This document shows positions 1-7,013 of a stretch of 17,038 nt of DNA, in pieces. Origin of the DNA: JAUILA01 sp964563925 (lineage in GTDB: Bacteria > Bacteroidota > Bacteroidia > Cytophagales > Cyclobacteriaceae); the NCBI GenBank assembly GCA_964563925.1, contig CAZLZD010000071.1:1-17038 (forward strand), written 5' to 3'. Under the pieces are notes generated by a model. That model had not been told where the DNA came from. It did not search any database and saw only the letters and a list, made by a program, of their open reading frames with translations. Within the stretch, counting starts at the first letter, position 1. Every line of letters begins with the position of its first letter. A program made the position numbers and the translations under genes.

Positions 1-121
1 CCGATCGGGGATCTCTGTTTGGCGGTATCCCACCTACCCGCACCATCGATTCGGAGATAACAGCACCCTATGTCACCGATCGGGGATCCCTCTCCTATGC
101 CACCGATCGGGGATCCCTCTC
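1..121. repeat. Short GC-rich tandem and dispersed repeats
   Basis: Two near-identical 27-bp units lie head to tail at 68-94 and 95-121. They share CTATG, one variable base, then CACCGATCGGGGATCCCTCT. A third degenerate copy of the core CCGATCGGGGATCTCT opens the window at 1-16. A related core, CACCGATCGGGAATC, recurs at 9410-9424, so this belongs to a dispersed intergenic repeat family. The units contain the small palindromes CCGATCGG and GGGATCCC. No gene is visible here; the function is unknown. Confidence 0.7.
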
Positions 122-156
122 TTTCCCGGTCCGGCCCCTCACAATCTTTTTTCATT

Positions 157-193
157 ATTTACTAATATTTTTAGTATTTACTATTTAATTTAG
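157..193 (+). promoter_or_regulatory. Candidate operator and promoter of the dinB operon
   Basis: The DNA turns abruptly AT-rich before dinB. A perfect inverted repeat TACTAA-N5-TTAGTA spans 160-176. The octamer ATTTACTA occurs directly repeated at 157-164 and 176-183, 19 bp apart. TAATTTAG at 186-193 differs at one position from the Bacteroidota -7 consensus TAnnTTTG and would start transcription near 199, placing the inverted repeat over the -33 region where a repressor would act. No clear -33 TTG is seen. The regulator is unknown; LexA-like control is an inference from the genes downstream. Confidence 0.4.
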
Positions 194-221
194 CATAACC
201 GAATTACCGGAAAGTGAATAT

Positions 222-1436
222 ATGTCAACCCGTGCGATCCTACATCTGGACCTTGACACGTTCTTCGTGTCGTGCGAGCGGCTCCTCGACAGCCGCCTGG
301 AAGGCAAGCCCATTCTGCTGGGCGGGGTCACCGATCGTGGCGTGGTGGCGGCATGCAGTTACGAAGCCCGGAGATTCGGCGTGCATTCGGCCATGCCGAT
401 GAAGCTGGCCCGCCAGCTTTGTCCGGAAGCCATCGTCATCAAGGGAAACGCCGCCAATTATACGGTCAAGTCCGAAGAGGTGACCGACATCATCAAGGAA
501 TCGGTCCCGCTGTACGAGAAGACGTCCATCGACGAGTTCTATGTCGACATGACGGGTATGGACCGGTTTTTCAACAGTTTTAAGATGGCCGGCGAACTGC
601 GGCAGCGGATCATCAAAGAGACCGGACTGCCCATTTCGTTTGGTTTGTCGGAGAATAAGACAGTCTCCAAGGTGGCCACCGGCGAAGCCAAGCCCAACAA
701 TGCACTGAAGATCGACTACGGGAAGGAACGGCCTTTCCTCGGTCCGCTTTCCGTGCGCAAGATCCCGATGATCGGGGAAAAGACCTACCAGTCGCTGTGC
801 GGACTGGGTATCCGGCGCATACACACGATCCAGGAGATGCCGGTAGAACTTATGCAGAAGGTCTTTGGCAAGAACGGCATTGTCATGTGGAAGAAGGCCA
901 ACGGGATTGACTCCTCCCCTGTCATACCCTACTCCGAGCGGAAGTCCATTTCCACCGAGCGGACTTTCGACAAGGACACGACTGATGTGGAGAAGCTGAA
1001 GGGCATGCTGCTGGCCATGGCGGAAAACCTGGCCTTCCAGCTGCGCCGGGGGCAAAAAGTAACCGCCTGTGTGACGGTGAAGGTCCGGTATTCCGACTTC
1101 AACACCTATACGCTGCAGGCGAGGATCCCCTACTCTGCCGCCGACCACGTGCTGATCCCGAAAGTACTCGAACTCTTTGACCGGCTCTACAACCGCCGGC
1201 TGCTCGTCCGCCTGATCGGCGTGAGGTACAGCCACCTGGTCAGCGGGGGCCACCAGATCAGCCTGTTTGAGGATGCCACCGAAATGATCAACCTCTACCA
1301 GGCCATGGACCGGATCCGGGAGAAATTCGGCGACCGGTCGGTGCTCCGGGCTTCCGGCATGAAGGCCCGGACAATCAGCCGGTTCAATCCCTTTACCGGC
1401 GAGCCGCCGCCGCTGCTGCCCAACCGGCGGGCCTGA
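222..1436 (+). CDS. dinB: Y-family DNA polymerase (DinB/UmuC-type translesion polymerase)
   Basis: This 404-aa protein is a translesion DNA polymerase acting at damaged templates. The N-terminal palm motif HLDLDTFFVSCE carries the metal-binding Asp10, and SIDEFYVDMTG supplies D104/E105. An HhH-like thumb region (KIPMIGEKTYQSLCGLGI) and a little-finger segment starting near ISTERTF follow. A beta-clamp-type motif QISLF lies at residues 345-349, followed by a roughly 55-aa tail (NLYQAMDRIREKFG) like the end of UmuC, so the architecture is closer to UmuC than to classic DinB, whose clamp motif is terminal. The start is the ATG preceding the conserved motif; only a weak purine stretch (GGAAAG) lies upstream. 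It is first gene of a three-gene operon with the four-helix-bundle protein and dnaE, suggesting a damage-inducible mutagenesis role. The family call is very secure; DinB versus UmuC naming is a matter of convention. Confidence 0.95.
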   Translation: MSTRAILHLDLDTFFVSCERLLDSRLEGKPILLGGVTDRGVVAACSYEARRFGVHSAMPMKLARQLCPEAIVIKGNAANYTVKSEEVTDIIKESVPLYEKTSIDEFYVDMTGMDRFFNSFKMAGELRQRIIKETGLPISFGLSENKTVSKVATGEAKPNNALKIDYGKERPFLGPLSVRKIPMIGEKTYQSLCGLGIRRIHTIQEMPVELMQKVFGKNGIVMWKKANGIDSSPVIPYSERKSISTERTFDKDTTDVEKLKGMLLAMAENLAFQLRRGQKVTACVTVKVRYSDFNTYTLQARIPYSAADHVLIPKVLELFDRLYNRRLLVRLIGVRYSHLVSGGHQISLFEDATEMINLYQAMDRIREKFGDRSVLRASGMKARTISRFNPFTGEPPPLLPNRRA

Positions 1437-1468
1437 TTAAAACTATTTTAAACCCTAATACACACATT

Positions 1469-1834
1469 ATGAAAACCTCAGTACACACACAGGAAAATTA
1501 CCTCATCGACACCAGTTACTCGTTTGCTCTTACGGCCGTCCGCCTTCACAAAAAACTCGGGGAGAATCAATGCCTGCTCTCCGCTTCTCTGGAAAAGACA
1601 GCCACCCGTCTTGCCCTCCATGTGCAGGAAGCCCGGCAGGGCAGTACCTGGAATGACAGCCGGCTTACCTCGGCCCGGGAAAACGCCCGGGAATCGTTTT
1701 GCTACCTCCGGCTGCTGTACGACAGCAACCAGATAGGCGAACCGGATTACCTGACCCTGGAAACCCTCCTGGAACAGCTCACCCGCCAGCTCCGGCAGGC
1801 GGCCCGGAATACCCCGCTCTTCAACGGCCAGTGA
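1469..1834 (+). CDS. S23/Avd-like four-helix-bundle protein in mutasome cassette
   Basis: This 121-aa protein resembles the four-helix-bundle family that includes S23 rRNA-intervening-sequence proteins and the Avd accessory proteins of diversity-generating retroelements. The family pattern is visible: SYSFALTAVRLHKKL (helix 1, about 12-31), LSASLEKTATRLALHVQEAR (helix 2, about 37-56; normally L-RSGTSI-NV-EA), a long helix 3 containing SARENARESFCYLRLLYDS (about 60-86), and helix 4 (about 91-114). The family GTSIGAN stretch is replaced by KTATRLALH, so the protein is divergent. It starts 32 bp after dinB and ends 1 bp before the dnaE start, implying co-translation with the polymerase. The C-terminus ends NTPLFNGQ, vaguely like a clamp-binding xxxLF motif (inference). 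I infer a scaffold or nucleic-acid-binding accessory role for the two polymerases; no function is demonstrated by the sequence. Confidence 0.85.
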   Translation: MKTSVHTQENYLIDTSYSFALTAVRLHKKLGENQCLLSASLEKTATRLALHVQEARQGSTWNDSRLTSARENARESFCYLRLLYDSNQIGEPDYLTLETLLEQLTRQLRQAARNTPLFNGQ

Positions 1835-1835
1835 C

Positions 1836-4808
1836 ATGTACCTGAACACCCATTCCTACTACTCCTTTCGTTACGGGACGATCCCGGTCCGGGAAGTACT
1901 CGGACTCGCGCAGTCGGCCGGGATCAGTGTGCTCGCCCTGACCGACATCAACACCACAGCGGCCTGCCTGGATTTCGTCCGCCTGGCACCCGAATACAAC
2001 ATCCGCCCGGTGGTAGGTATCGACTTCCGGCGGGGAGCCCGCCAGCTGTACGTCGGCATCGCCCGCAATAACGAAGGCTTCCGGGAGCTGAATGACTTCC
2101 TTTCCCCCTACCTGCACCGTAAGGAGCCCCTGCCGGAACGGGCACCGGAGTTTGAGCACGTGTATATCGTCTATCCCTGGGAGAATGCGCCCGCCTCTAC
2201 GCTCAGAGACCATGAATTCCTGGGCATCAGCCCCGCGGCATTTTCCCGGGCCCGCTTCTCACCCCCGCAGGTACCGGAAGAAAAACAGGTCATTCTCCAC
2301 ACGGTTACGTTTCGCAACAAGCGGGACTTCAACGCCCACCGGCTGCTCAGGGCCATCGACAACAATACGCTGCTCAGCAAACTCCCGGAAAGTGAGGAAG
2401 GGGATATAAACCACCGGCTGATACCGCCGAAAAAACTTCGGGAAATGAGCCGGGAATTACCTCATCTGGCCCGGAATACCGACGGACTTCTGAAGCACTG
2501 CGGGATTTATTTCACCTTCGGCGATGAGCATCCGCACAAGAACCAGAAGACCTATAGCGGGACCGAATCAGAAGATTATGCGCTGTTGTGCAAGCTCTGT
2601 GAAGAAGGACTGGCATACCGCTATGACGATCCGTCTCCTGACATCATCCAGCGATTTCATAAGGAACTGCAGATTATCCAGGAAAAGGGATTTGTCTCCT
2701 ACTTCCTGATCAACTGGGACATCACTTCCTATGCACGCAAGAAAGGATACTTTTACGTGGGTCGCGGGAGCGGGGCCAACAGCCTGATCGCCTACCTGCT
2801 GCGGATCACCGATGTGGACCCGGTCGAGCTCGACCTCTATTTCGAACGCTTCATCAACCTGTACCGTAAGAATCCGCCGGACTTTGACATCGACTTTTCG
2901 TGGAAAGACCGCGAGGATGTGACCCGGTATATTTTCAGCCGGTTTAAACACGTTGCCCTGCTGGCCGCCTATACCACCTTCCAGTACCGGGCGGTGGTAC
3001 GCGAACTGGGAAAGGTATTCGGGCTTCCTTCCCATGAGATCGATGCACTCGCGGAAGGACACCTGCCGGGCCGGGACCCGCAGATGGATCAGTACGGGAA
3101 ACTGATCATGCGGTACGGAAAGCTGATCGAAGGATTCCCCAATCACCTGACCGTACATGCCGGCGGGATCCTGATCTCGGAGAAACCCATTCATTACTAT
3201 ACAGCCACCGACCTGCCGCCCAAGGGGTATCCGACCACCCACTTCGATATGATCATCGCCGAGGATGTGGGGTTGTACAAATTTGACATTCTCAGCCAGC
3301 GGGGGCTGAGTAAGATCCGGGAAACCCTGGAGATCGTGGCCCGCAATTACCGCCTGCCGGTGCCGGACATCCACAATATCCGGAAATTCAGGGATGACGA
3401 GCTCATTAAGGCACAACTGCGCGAGGGAAAAGCGATCGGCTGCTTCTACGTCGAATCCCCTGCCATGCGGATGCTGCTTAAGAAGTTACGCGTCGATGAT
3501 TACATGGGGCTGGTGGCAGCCAGTTCGATTATCCGTCCGGGCGTTGCCCAGTCCGGTATGATGCGGGAATATATCCTCCGTTTCCGCGACCCGGAACGCC
3601 GAAAGGAAGCCCACCCGGTCATGCTGAGGATCATGCCGGAAACGTTCGGGGTAATGGTCTACCAGGAAGATGTGATCAAAGTGGCGCATTACTTTGCCGG
3701 GCTCAGCCTGGCCGAAGCCGATGTGCTGCGGCGGGGAATGTCGGGCAAGTTCCGCTCCCGGAAGGAGTTCGATAAGGTAAAAAGAAAATACTTCGAGAAT
3801 TGCAGCGAAAAGGGATATTCCGACGAGGAGAGCCAGGAGATATGGCGGCAGATTGAAAGCTTTGCCGGCTATGCATTTGCAAAGGGACATTCGGCTTCCT
3901 ACGCAGTGGAAAGCTACCAGTCACTCTACCTGAAGGCCTACTACCCGCTGGAGTATATGGTGGCGACCATAAACAATTTCGGAGGGTTCTACCGGACGGA
4001 ATTCTATGTGCATGAAGCCCGCCTGCACGGGGCGGAGATCCACCCGCCCTGTATCAATCACAGCACGATGGACACCGTTATCGAGGGAACAGAAATCTAC
4101 CTGGGATTTATCCTGGTCAAGGAGCTTGAGCAGAAGGTGGTGCAGGCCCTGCTTGAGCAACGCGAACAGGAAGGGCCCTACCGCAGTGTGGAAGATGTGG
4201 TGGACCGGATTTCCATTTCCCTCGAACAACTGACCCTGCTGATCCGTGTGGGTGCCTTTCGCTTCACAGGGAAGAACAAGAAAGAATTACGCTGGCAGGC
4301 TCATTTTCTGCTGGGCAGCGCCGGAAAAAGCTCCCCGGAACGGCACCTGTTCCCTGCCCCGAAGAAAAAATTCTCCCTCCCCGAGCTTGCCGTCGATGAC
4401 GGGGAAGATGCGTTTGATGAAATGGAATTGCTGGGATTCCCGCTGACCGACCCTTTCGCATTGCTGCGTGAAATACCCGACCTTCCCCTCACAGTCCGTG
4501 ACCTGCCCGGACACCTCGGGGAAACCGTCGCCCTGCTGGGCTACCTGGTCACGGTCAAGAATACAAAAACTTCCAGGGGAGACCGGATGAACTTCGGTAC
4601 GTTCCTGGACCGGGACGGGGCATTTCTGGATACAGTCCACTTTCCCCCGGTAGCCCGGGCGTACCCGTTCCGCGGACGCGGCATCTACCGGATCACCGGG
4701 AAGGTGGTGGAGGAATTCCAGTACTACACCCTGGAGGTGGAAAAGATGGAGAAAGAGACGTTCATTGACGACCCGCGTTACGGGGAACCTTCCCTCCCGG
4801 CCAAATAA
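1836..4808 (+). CDS. dnaE: Error-prone DNA polymerase III alpha subunit (DnaE2-type, C-family)
   Basis: This 990-aa C-family polymerase is shorter than replicative DnaE (about 1,100-1,200 aa or more). The catalytic core is intact: GRGSGANS near 310, PDFDIDF at 348-354 giving Asp351 and Asp353, and YKFDILSQRGL giving the third Asp at 484. The N-terminal PHP domain is decayed: it begins LNTHSYYS instead of H-x-H-S and reads LTDIN where metal-binding members have TDH, so PHP exonuclease or phosphoesterase activity is unlikely. A helix-hairpin region (YRSVEDVVDRI) and an OB fold (VALLGYLVTVKNTKTSRG, about 897 on) follow; a tau-binding domain appears absent. The sequence ERHLF (835-839) may be a degenerate clamp motif. 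The ATG lies 1 bp after the upstream stop. Context and missing proofreading domain point to mutagenic lesion bypass rather than chromosomal replication. Confidence 0.93.
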   Translation: MYLNTHSYYSFRYGTIPVREVLGLAQSAGISVLALTDINTTAACLDFVRLAPEYNIRPVVGIDFRRGARQLYVGIARNNEGFRELNDFLSPYLHRKEPLPERAPEFEHVYIVYPWENAPASTLRDHEFLGISPAAFSRARFSPPQVPEEKQVILHTVTFRNKRDFNAHRLLRAIDNNTLLSKLPESEEGDINHRLIPPKKLREMSRELPHLARNTDGLLKHCGIYFTFGDEHPHKNQKTYSGTESEDYALLCKLCEEGLAYRYDDPSPDIIQRFHKELQIIQEKGFVSYFLINWDITSYARKKGYFYVGRGSGANSLIAYLLRITDVDPVELDLYFERFINLYRKNPPDFDIDFSWKDREDVTRYIFSRFKHVALLAAYTTFQYRAVVRELGKVFGLPSHEIDALAEGHLPGRDPQMDQYGKLIMRYGKLIEGFPNHLTVHAGGILISEKPIHYYTATDLPPKGYPTTHFDMIIAEDVGLYKFDILSQRGLSKIRETLEIVARNYRLPVPDIHNIRKFRDDELIKAQLREGKAIGCFYVESPAMRMLLKKLRVDDYMGLVAASSIIRPGVAQSGMMREYILRFRDPERRKEAHPVMLRIMPETFGVMVYQEDVIKVAHYFAGLSLAEADVLRRGMSGKFRSRKEFDKVKRKYFENCSEKGYSDEESQEIWRQIESFAGYAFAKGHSASYAVESYQSLYLKAYYPLEYMVATINNFGGFYRTEFYVHEARLHGAEIHPPCINHSTMDTVIEGTEIYLGFILVKELEQKVVQALLEQREQEGPYRSVEDVVDRISISLEQLTLLIRVGAFRFTGKNKKELRWQAHFLLGSAGKSSPERHLFPAPKKKFSLPELAVDDGEDAFDEMELLGFPLTDPFALLREIPDLPLTVRDLPGHLGETVALLGYLVTVKNTKTSRGDRMNFGTFLDRDGAFLDTVHFPPVARAYPFRGRGIYRITGKVVEEFQYYTLEVEKMEKETFIDDPRYGEPSLPAK

Positions 4809-4815
4809 ATATGGG

Positions 4816-4914
4816 GCACTTGATGCGGAACCCTTGCCGTCATCCTGTGCAACTTCCGCACTTGGTGCGGAACCTTTGCCGTCATCCTGTGTAACTTCCG
4901 CACTTGATGCGGAA
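4816..4914. repeat. 42-bp tandem repeat, 2.4 copies, REP-like
   Basis: Units start at 4816 and 4858, and a partial third at 4900, with an exact 42-bp period. Each begins GCACTTGRTGCGGAA and continues through a conserved TTGCCGTCATCCTGTG segment to AACTTCC. The two full units differ at only about three positions. Each junction forms the small hairpin TTCCGCA-CTTGR-TGCGGAA (4854-4872 and 4896-4914). It lies between the convergent dnaE and TolB-like genes, a typical position for REP-type intergenic elements. Confidence 0.85.
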
Positions 4915-4925
4915 TCGACACAGGA
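4885..4925. terminator. Interrupted 41-nt hairpin between convergent genes
   Basis: The arms TCCTGTGT (4885-4892) and ACACAGGA (4918-4925) pair perfectly. A symmetric 3x3 internal loop (AAC/TCG) follows, then TTCCGCA/TGCGGAA (7 bp) closing a CTTGA loop. The structure ends one base before the TAG stop of the convergent TolB-like gene. There is no T-tract, so intrinsic termination is uncertain; it could instead protect 3' ends or simply be a REP element. Confidence 0.5.
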
Positions 4926-4926
4926 C

Positions 4927-6423
4927 CTACAAAGGAGCCGAGTTACTCACAAAAGTGATCTTTTTGCTGTCCGGTGACCAGCTCGGCGTATTGATCGTCC
5001 CTTGTCCGCCGTAGACATACGCAATAATGCGGGGCGGCGCACTGCCGTCTGCCGGCATCAGCCGGAGGGTAACATGTTTGTAAAAAGGGTGGTCCCCGCT
5101 GTCGACATCGGTGCCAAAGCTCAGGAACACTATCCATTTTCCATCCGGGGAAATGTGAGGGAACCAGTCGTTATAGCCTTCGTCAGAGGTTATCATTTCC
5201 TGCTCGCTGCCATCCGCTTTCATGCGCCAGATACGCATCTTGCCGGTTCGGTTGGAATTAAAATAAATGTATTCACCGTCGGGAGAATATTCCGATCCGT
5301 CGTCCAGTCCGGAGGTATTGGTAAGCTGCGTTTCCTTCCCGGTCTCCACATCCACGGCGTACAGGTCATACTGACCGTTGCGGTTCCCGGTGAATATCAT
5401 CGTCTGGTTGTCCGGAGAAATACCATGCAAATACGAATGACCGACCCCGGGAAGGGTCACCCGTTTCGGATTGTCACTTCCCTCCACAGGTAATATGAAA
5501 ATGGTTGAGGCATTGTCTACCGACGAACTGATCCCCAGCAGTGTGCCATCCGGAGAAATGACGTGGTCATTATTATTCTGCACTACATTGCCTGTATTCA
5601 GGCGTTCTATTTTTCCGTTCTCAAATGCGTACGTGTATAAATACCCATTGGAGTTATAGATCAGCTTTTCCCCGTCGGAGGTCCAGTTGGGAGCCTGCAC
5701 GGAATGGGCCGATTCAAACAGGATGGTCCGGGTACCGGTTTCCACATCCATTACCTCCATCCGGCTGCCCAGGTATTCCCGGTAGGCTTCAAGGTCCTCT
5801 GGGGCAGGTTTGACAATCCGCACGTTACGGAACCGCGCCTTTTCCACCACATCCGGGTTATGTGCACACACATAGATTCCGGCAAATACCTCGCTCCGCA
5901 AACCGGCGTCGGATATCTCGGTAAACGTCAATGGTTCGCCTTTTTGAGCTGTACCCATAATGAACCGGTCACCAAGACGCATCAGCTGCACAACCTGCGG
6001 CATTTTATTCTCCGAAACCTTCTCAAGTGTCTCACCGCCCCGTTCCCTCCGGTACTGCAGTGAGGTTAAGCCATCGCCATGAACGGCTGCATTCACCATT
6101 TCCGATCCCGGGGCCAGGGAATTTCTGACCACCCATCCGATCTTCCGGTGAGGATCCGCTCCTTCACCAATGAACTCAACCTCTGCACGCAGGATAAAAT
6201 CGCCCTGCAGCGAGCGCCAGACAAACCGGAACTCATCTTCCGTGCCCCACATATTGGTTCCGGATCCCGTAACCAGGTATTCCCCGGCAGAGGGGTCGTA
6301 GGTTACAGAACCTTCATGCCGGACGTCACCGACGTCCAGGGTGTTTTCAAAAACACCCAGGGAGGATGTGCCGCTATCAACTGAAATCAGCTGCAGAATG
6401 AGAAGTAGAGTAAGAGAGTACAT
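4927..6423 (-). CDS. Secreted TolB-like (PD40) beta-propeller protein with N-terminal sandwich domain
   Basis: This 498-aa protein starts with a short signal peptide (MYSLTLLLILQLISV). Residues about 28-205 resemble a concanavalin-like or DUF1349-type beta-sandwich (FVWRSLQGDFILRAEVEF, GWVVRNSLAPGSEMVNAAVHGDG, FAGIYVCAHNPDV), a fold often found in carbohydrate-binding or extracellular proteins. From about 220 to the end there are TolB/PD40 propeller blades with the hallmark SPDG/SPDN and N-x-x-G motifs (ISPDGTLLG, ISPDNQTMIFTGNRNG, YSPDGEYIYFNSNRTG, ISPDGKWIVFLS, WSPDSKKITFVSN). No peptidase catalytic domain follows the propeller. It is probably exported to the periplasm or cell surface; ligand and role are unknown. 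It is convergent with dnaE and divergent from the lipoprotein gene at 6533. The propeller assignment is secure, the sandwich less so. Confidence 0.88.
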   Translation of the reverse strand: MYSLTLLLILQLISVDSGTSSLGVFENTLDVGDVRHEGSVTYDPSAGEYLVTGSGTNMWGTEDEFRFVWRSLQGDFILRAEVEFIGEGADPHRKIGWVVRNSLAPGSEMVNAAVHGDGLTSLQYRRERGGETLEKVSENKMPQVVQLMRLGDRFIMGTAQKGEPLTFTEISDAGLRSEVFAGIYVCAHNPDVVEKARFRNVRIVKPAPEDLEAYREYLGSRMEVMDVETGTRTILFESAHSVQAPNWTSDGEKLIYNSNGYLYTYAFENGKIERLNTGNVVQNNNDHVISPDGTLLGISSSVDNASTIFILPVEGSDNPKRVTLPGVGHSYLHGISPDNQTMIFTGNRNGQYDLYAVDVETGKETQLTNTSGLDDGSEYSPDGEYIYFNSNRTGKMRIWRMKADGSEQEMITSDEGYNDWFPHISPDGKWIVFLSFGTDVDSGDHPFYKHVTLRLMPADGSAPPRIIAYVYGGQGTINTPSWSPDSKKITFVSNSAPL

Positions 6424-6478
6424 GATGCTTGGTCAGGGTTAATTCGTACAAGTCAAATTAGCCAATCTTTTGCAGATT

Positions 6479-6495
6479 ATCCATGCATCATGGAT
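6479..6495. promoter_or_regulatory. Inverted repeat ATCCAT-N5-ATGGAT in divergent intergenic region
   Basis: Perfect 6-bp arms lie in the 109-bp region between the divergent TolB-like and lipoprotein genes, a suitable place for a dimeric regulator site. With only 6-bp arms and no second copy seen, chance is a real alternative. Confidence 0.25.
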
Positions 6496-6520
6496 GAAAG
6501 GCAATTTCTCTGAATTTAAG

Positions 6521-6532
6521 TAACTTACCTTA
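6521..6532 (+). promoter_or_regulatory. Candidate -7 element giving a near-leaderless lipoprotein mRNA
   Basis: TAACTTAC at 6521-6528 resembles the Bacteroidota -7 box TAnnTTTG. Its first T lies exactly 12 bp before the ATG, the same distance as TAACTTCG before bioA. No Shine-Dalgarno sequence is present. Transcription would start at or within a few bases of the ATG. No convincing -33 TTG is visible. Confidence 0.3.
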
Positions 6533-6973
6533 ATGAGCCGCATTTGTCTTATATCGCTCACCCTCATCCTGTTGACCGCATGCCATGAGGGAACACCGGA
6601 TCCGGATCCCGAACCCGAAGAATTTAACTTCTCATCCGGCTGCCTGAACGACAATAATGCGTTCGATATCACGGGAACCTGGCAGCTGGCACAGCAGGCA
6701 GTCAGTAGCGGCGGACCAATTCCCTCGTGGACTGTGGTTACCGACGGGTTCATTATTTCACTGGACAGCGCCGGCCGGTTTTCCTCCGGCCAGTTTACGG
6801 AGTGCCAGGCAGGCAGCTACATACGAACCGACAGCACCCTGGTTAAATATTACGACTGTGAGGAAAGGTCCGGACCATTGACCGAAACCCTGTGCCTCTC
6901 CGACACTACCATGTTTTGGGCAAGCAATTATTGCCTGGAAGGATGTCTCTACCAGTTTGTTCGTTTATATTAA
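6533..6973 (+). CDS. Small secreted lipoprotein, lipocalin-like
   Basis: This 146-aa protein has a lipoprotein signal peptide ending in the lipobox LLTAC, with Cys17 as the lipidated residue, and then an acidic linker (PDPDPEPEE). The remainder contains DITGTWQLAQQ, a W-containing opening typical of small Bacteroidota lipocalin-like or META-like lipoproteins, and several cysteines (about 37, 90, 109, 119, 133 and 137) that could form disulfides after export. The function is unknown. It lies 40 bp upstream of the carboxylesterase in the same direction, though a separate promoter may drive that gene. The ATG is the only start giving an intact signal peptide. Confidence 0.8.
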   Translation: MSRICLISLTLILLTACHEGTPDPDPEPEEFNFSSGCLNDNNAFDITGTWQLAQQAVSSGGPIPSWTVVTDGFIISLDSAGRFSSGQFTECQAGSYIRTDSTLVKYYDCEERSGPLTETLCLSDTTMFWASNYCLEGCLYQFVRLY

Positions 6974-6986
6974 ATTCGTACTTTCA
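6957..6986 (+). promoter_or_regulatory. Candidate promoter of the carboxylesterase gene
   Basis: TTG at 6957-6959, within TTTG, and TACTTTCA at 6979-6986 are separated by 19 bp, the spacing of Bacteroidota -33/-7 promoters. The -7 box departs from TAnnTTTG at two positions. The promoter would overlap the end of the lipoprotein gene and give a leader of about 20 nt. Confidence 0.3.
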
Positions 6987-7013
6987 TCGTGTCATTTAAA
7001 CACTTTATAAACT

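Noticed and set aside
1..121. CRISPR array
   Set aside because: The 27-bp units are directly adjacent without spacers, there are only two full copies, and no cas genes are present.
240..1253. 337-codon open frame on the minus strand opposite dinB
   Set aside because: It is antisense to a gene with intact catalytic motifs, has no recognisable domains, and is the usual shadow of GC-biased third positions.
1469..1834. Diversity-generating retroelement suggested by the Avd-like protein
   Set aside because: There is no reverse transcriptase, no template/variable repeat pair and no C-type lectin target gene in the window; only the fold family is shared.
2568..3416. 282-codon open frame on the minus strand inside dnaE
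   Set aside because: Same reasoning: it lies opposite the catalytic core of the polymerase, and the composition looks like a reverse shadow.
4765..4977. Short + strand frame encoding repeated AEPLPSSC-type peptides
   Set aside because: The apparent protein repeat is only the 42-bp DNA repeat translated; 42 is a multiple of 3, so the frame stays open. It overlaps the dnaE end and crosses a hairpin.
6517..6527. Palindrome TAAGT-A-ACTTA before the lipoprotein gene
   Set aside because: Eleven bases of AT-rich DNA overlapping the proposed -7 box; likely chance, so not listed as an operator.
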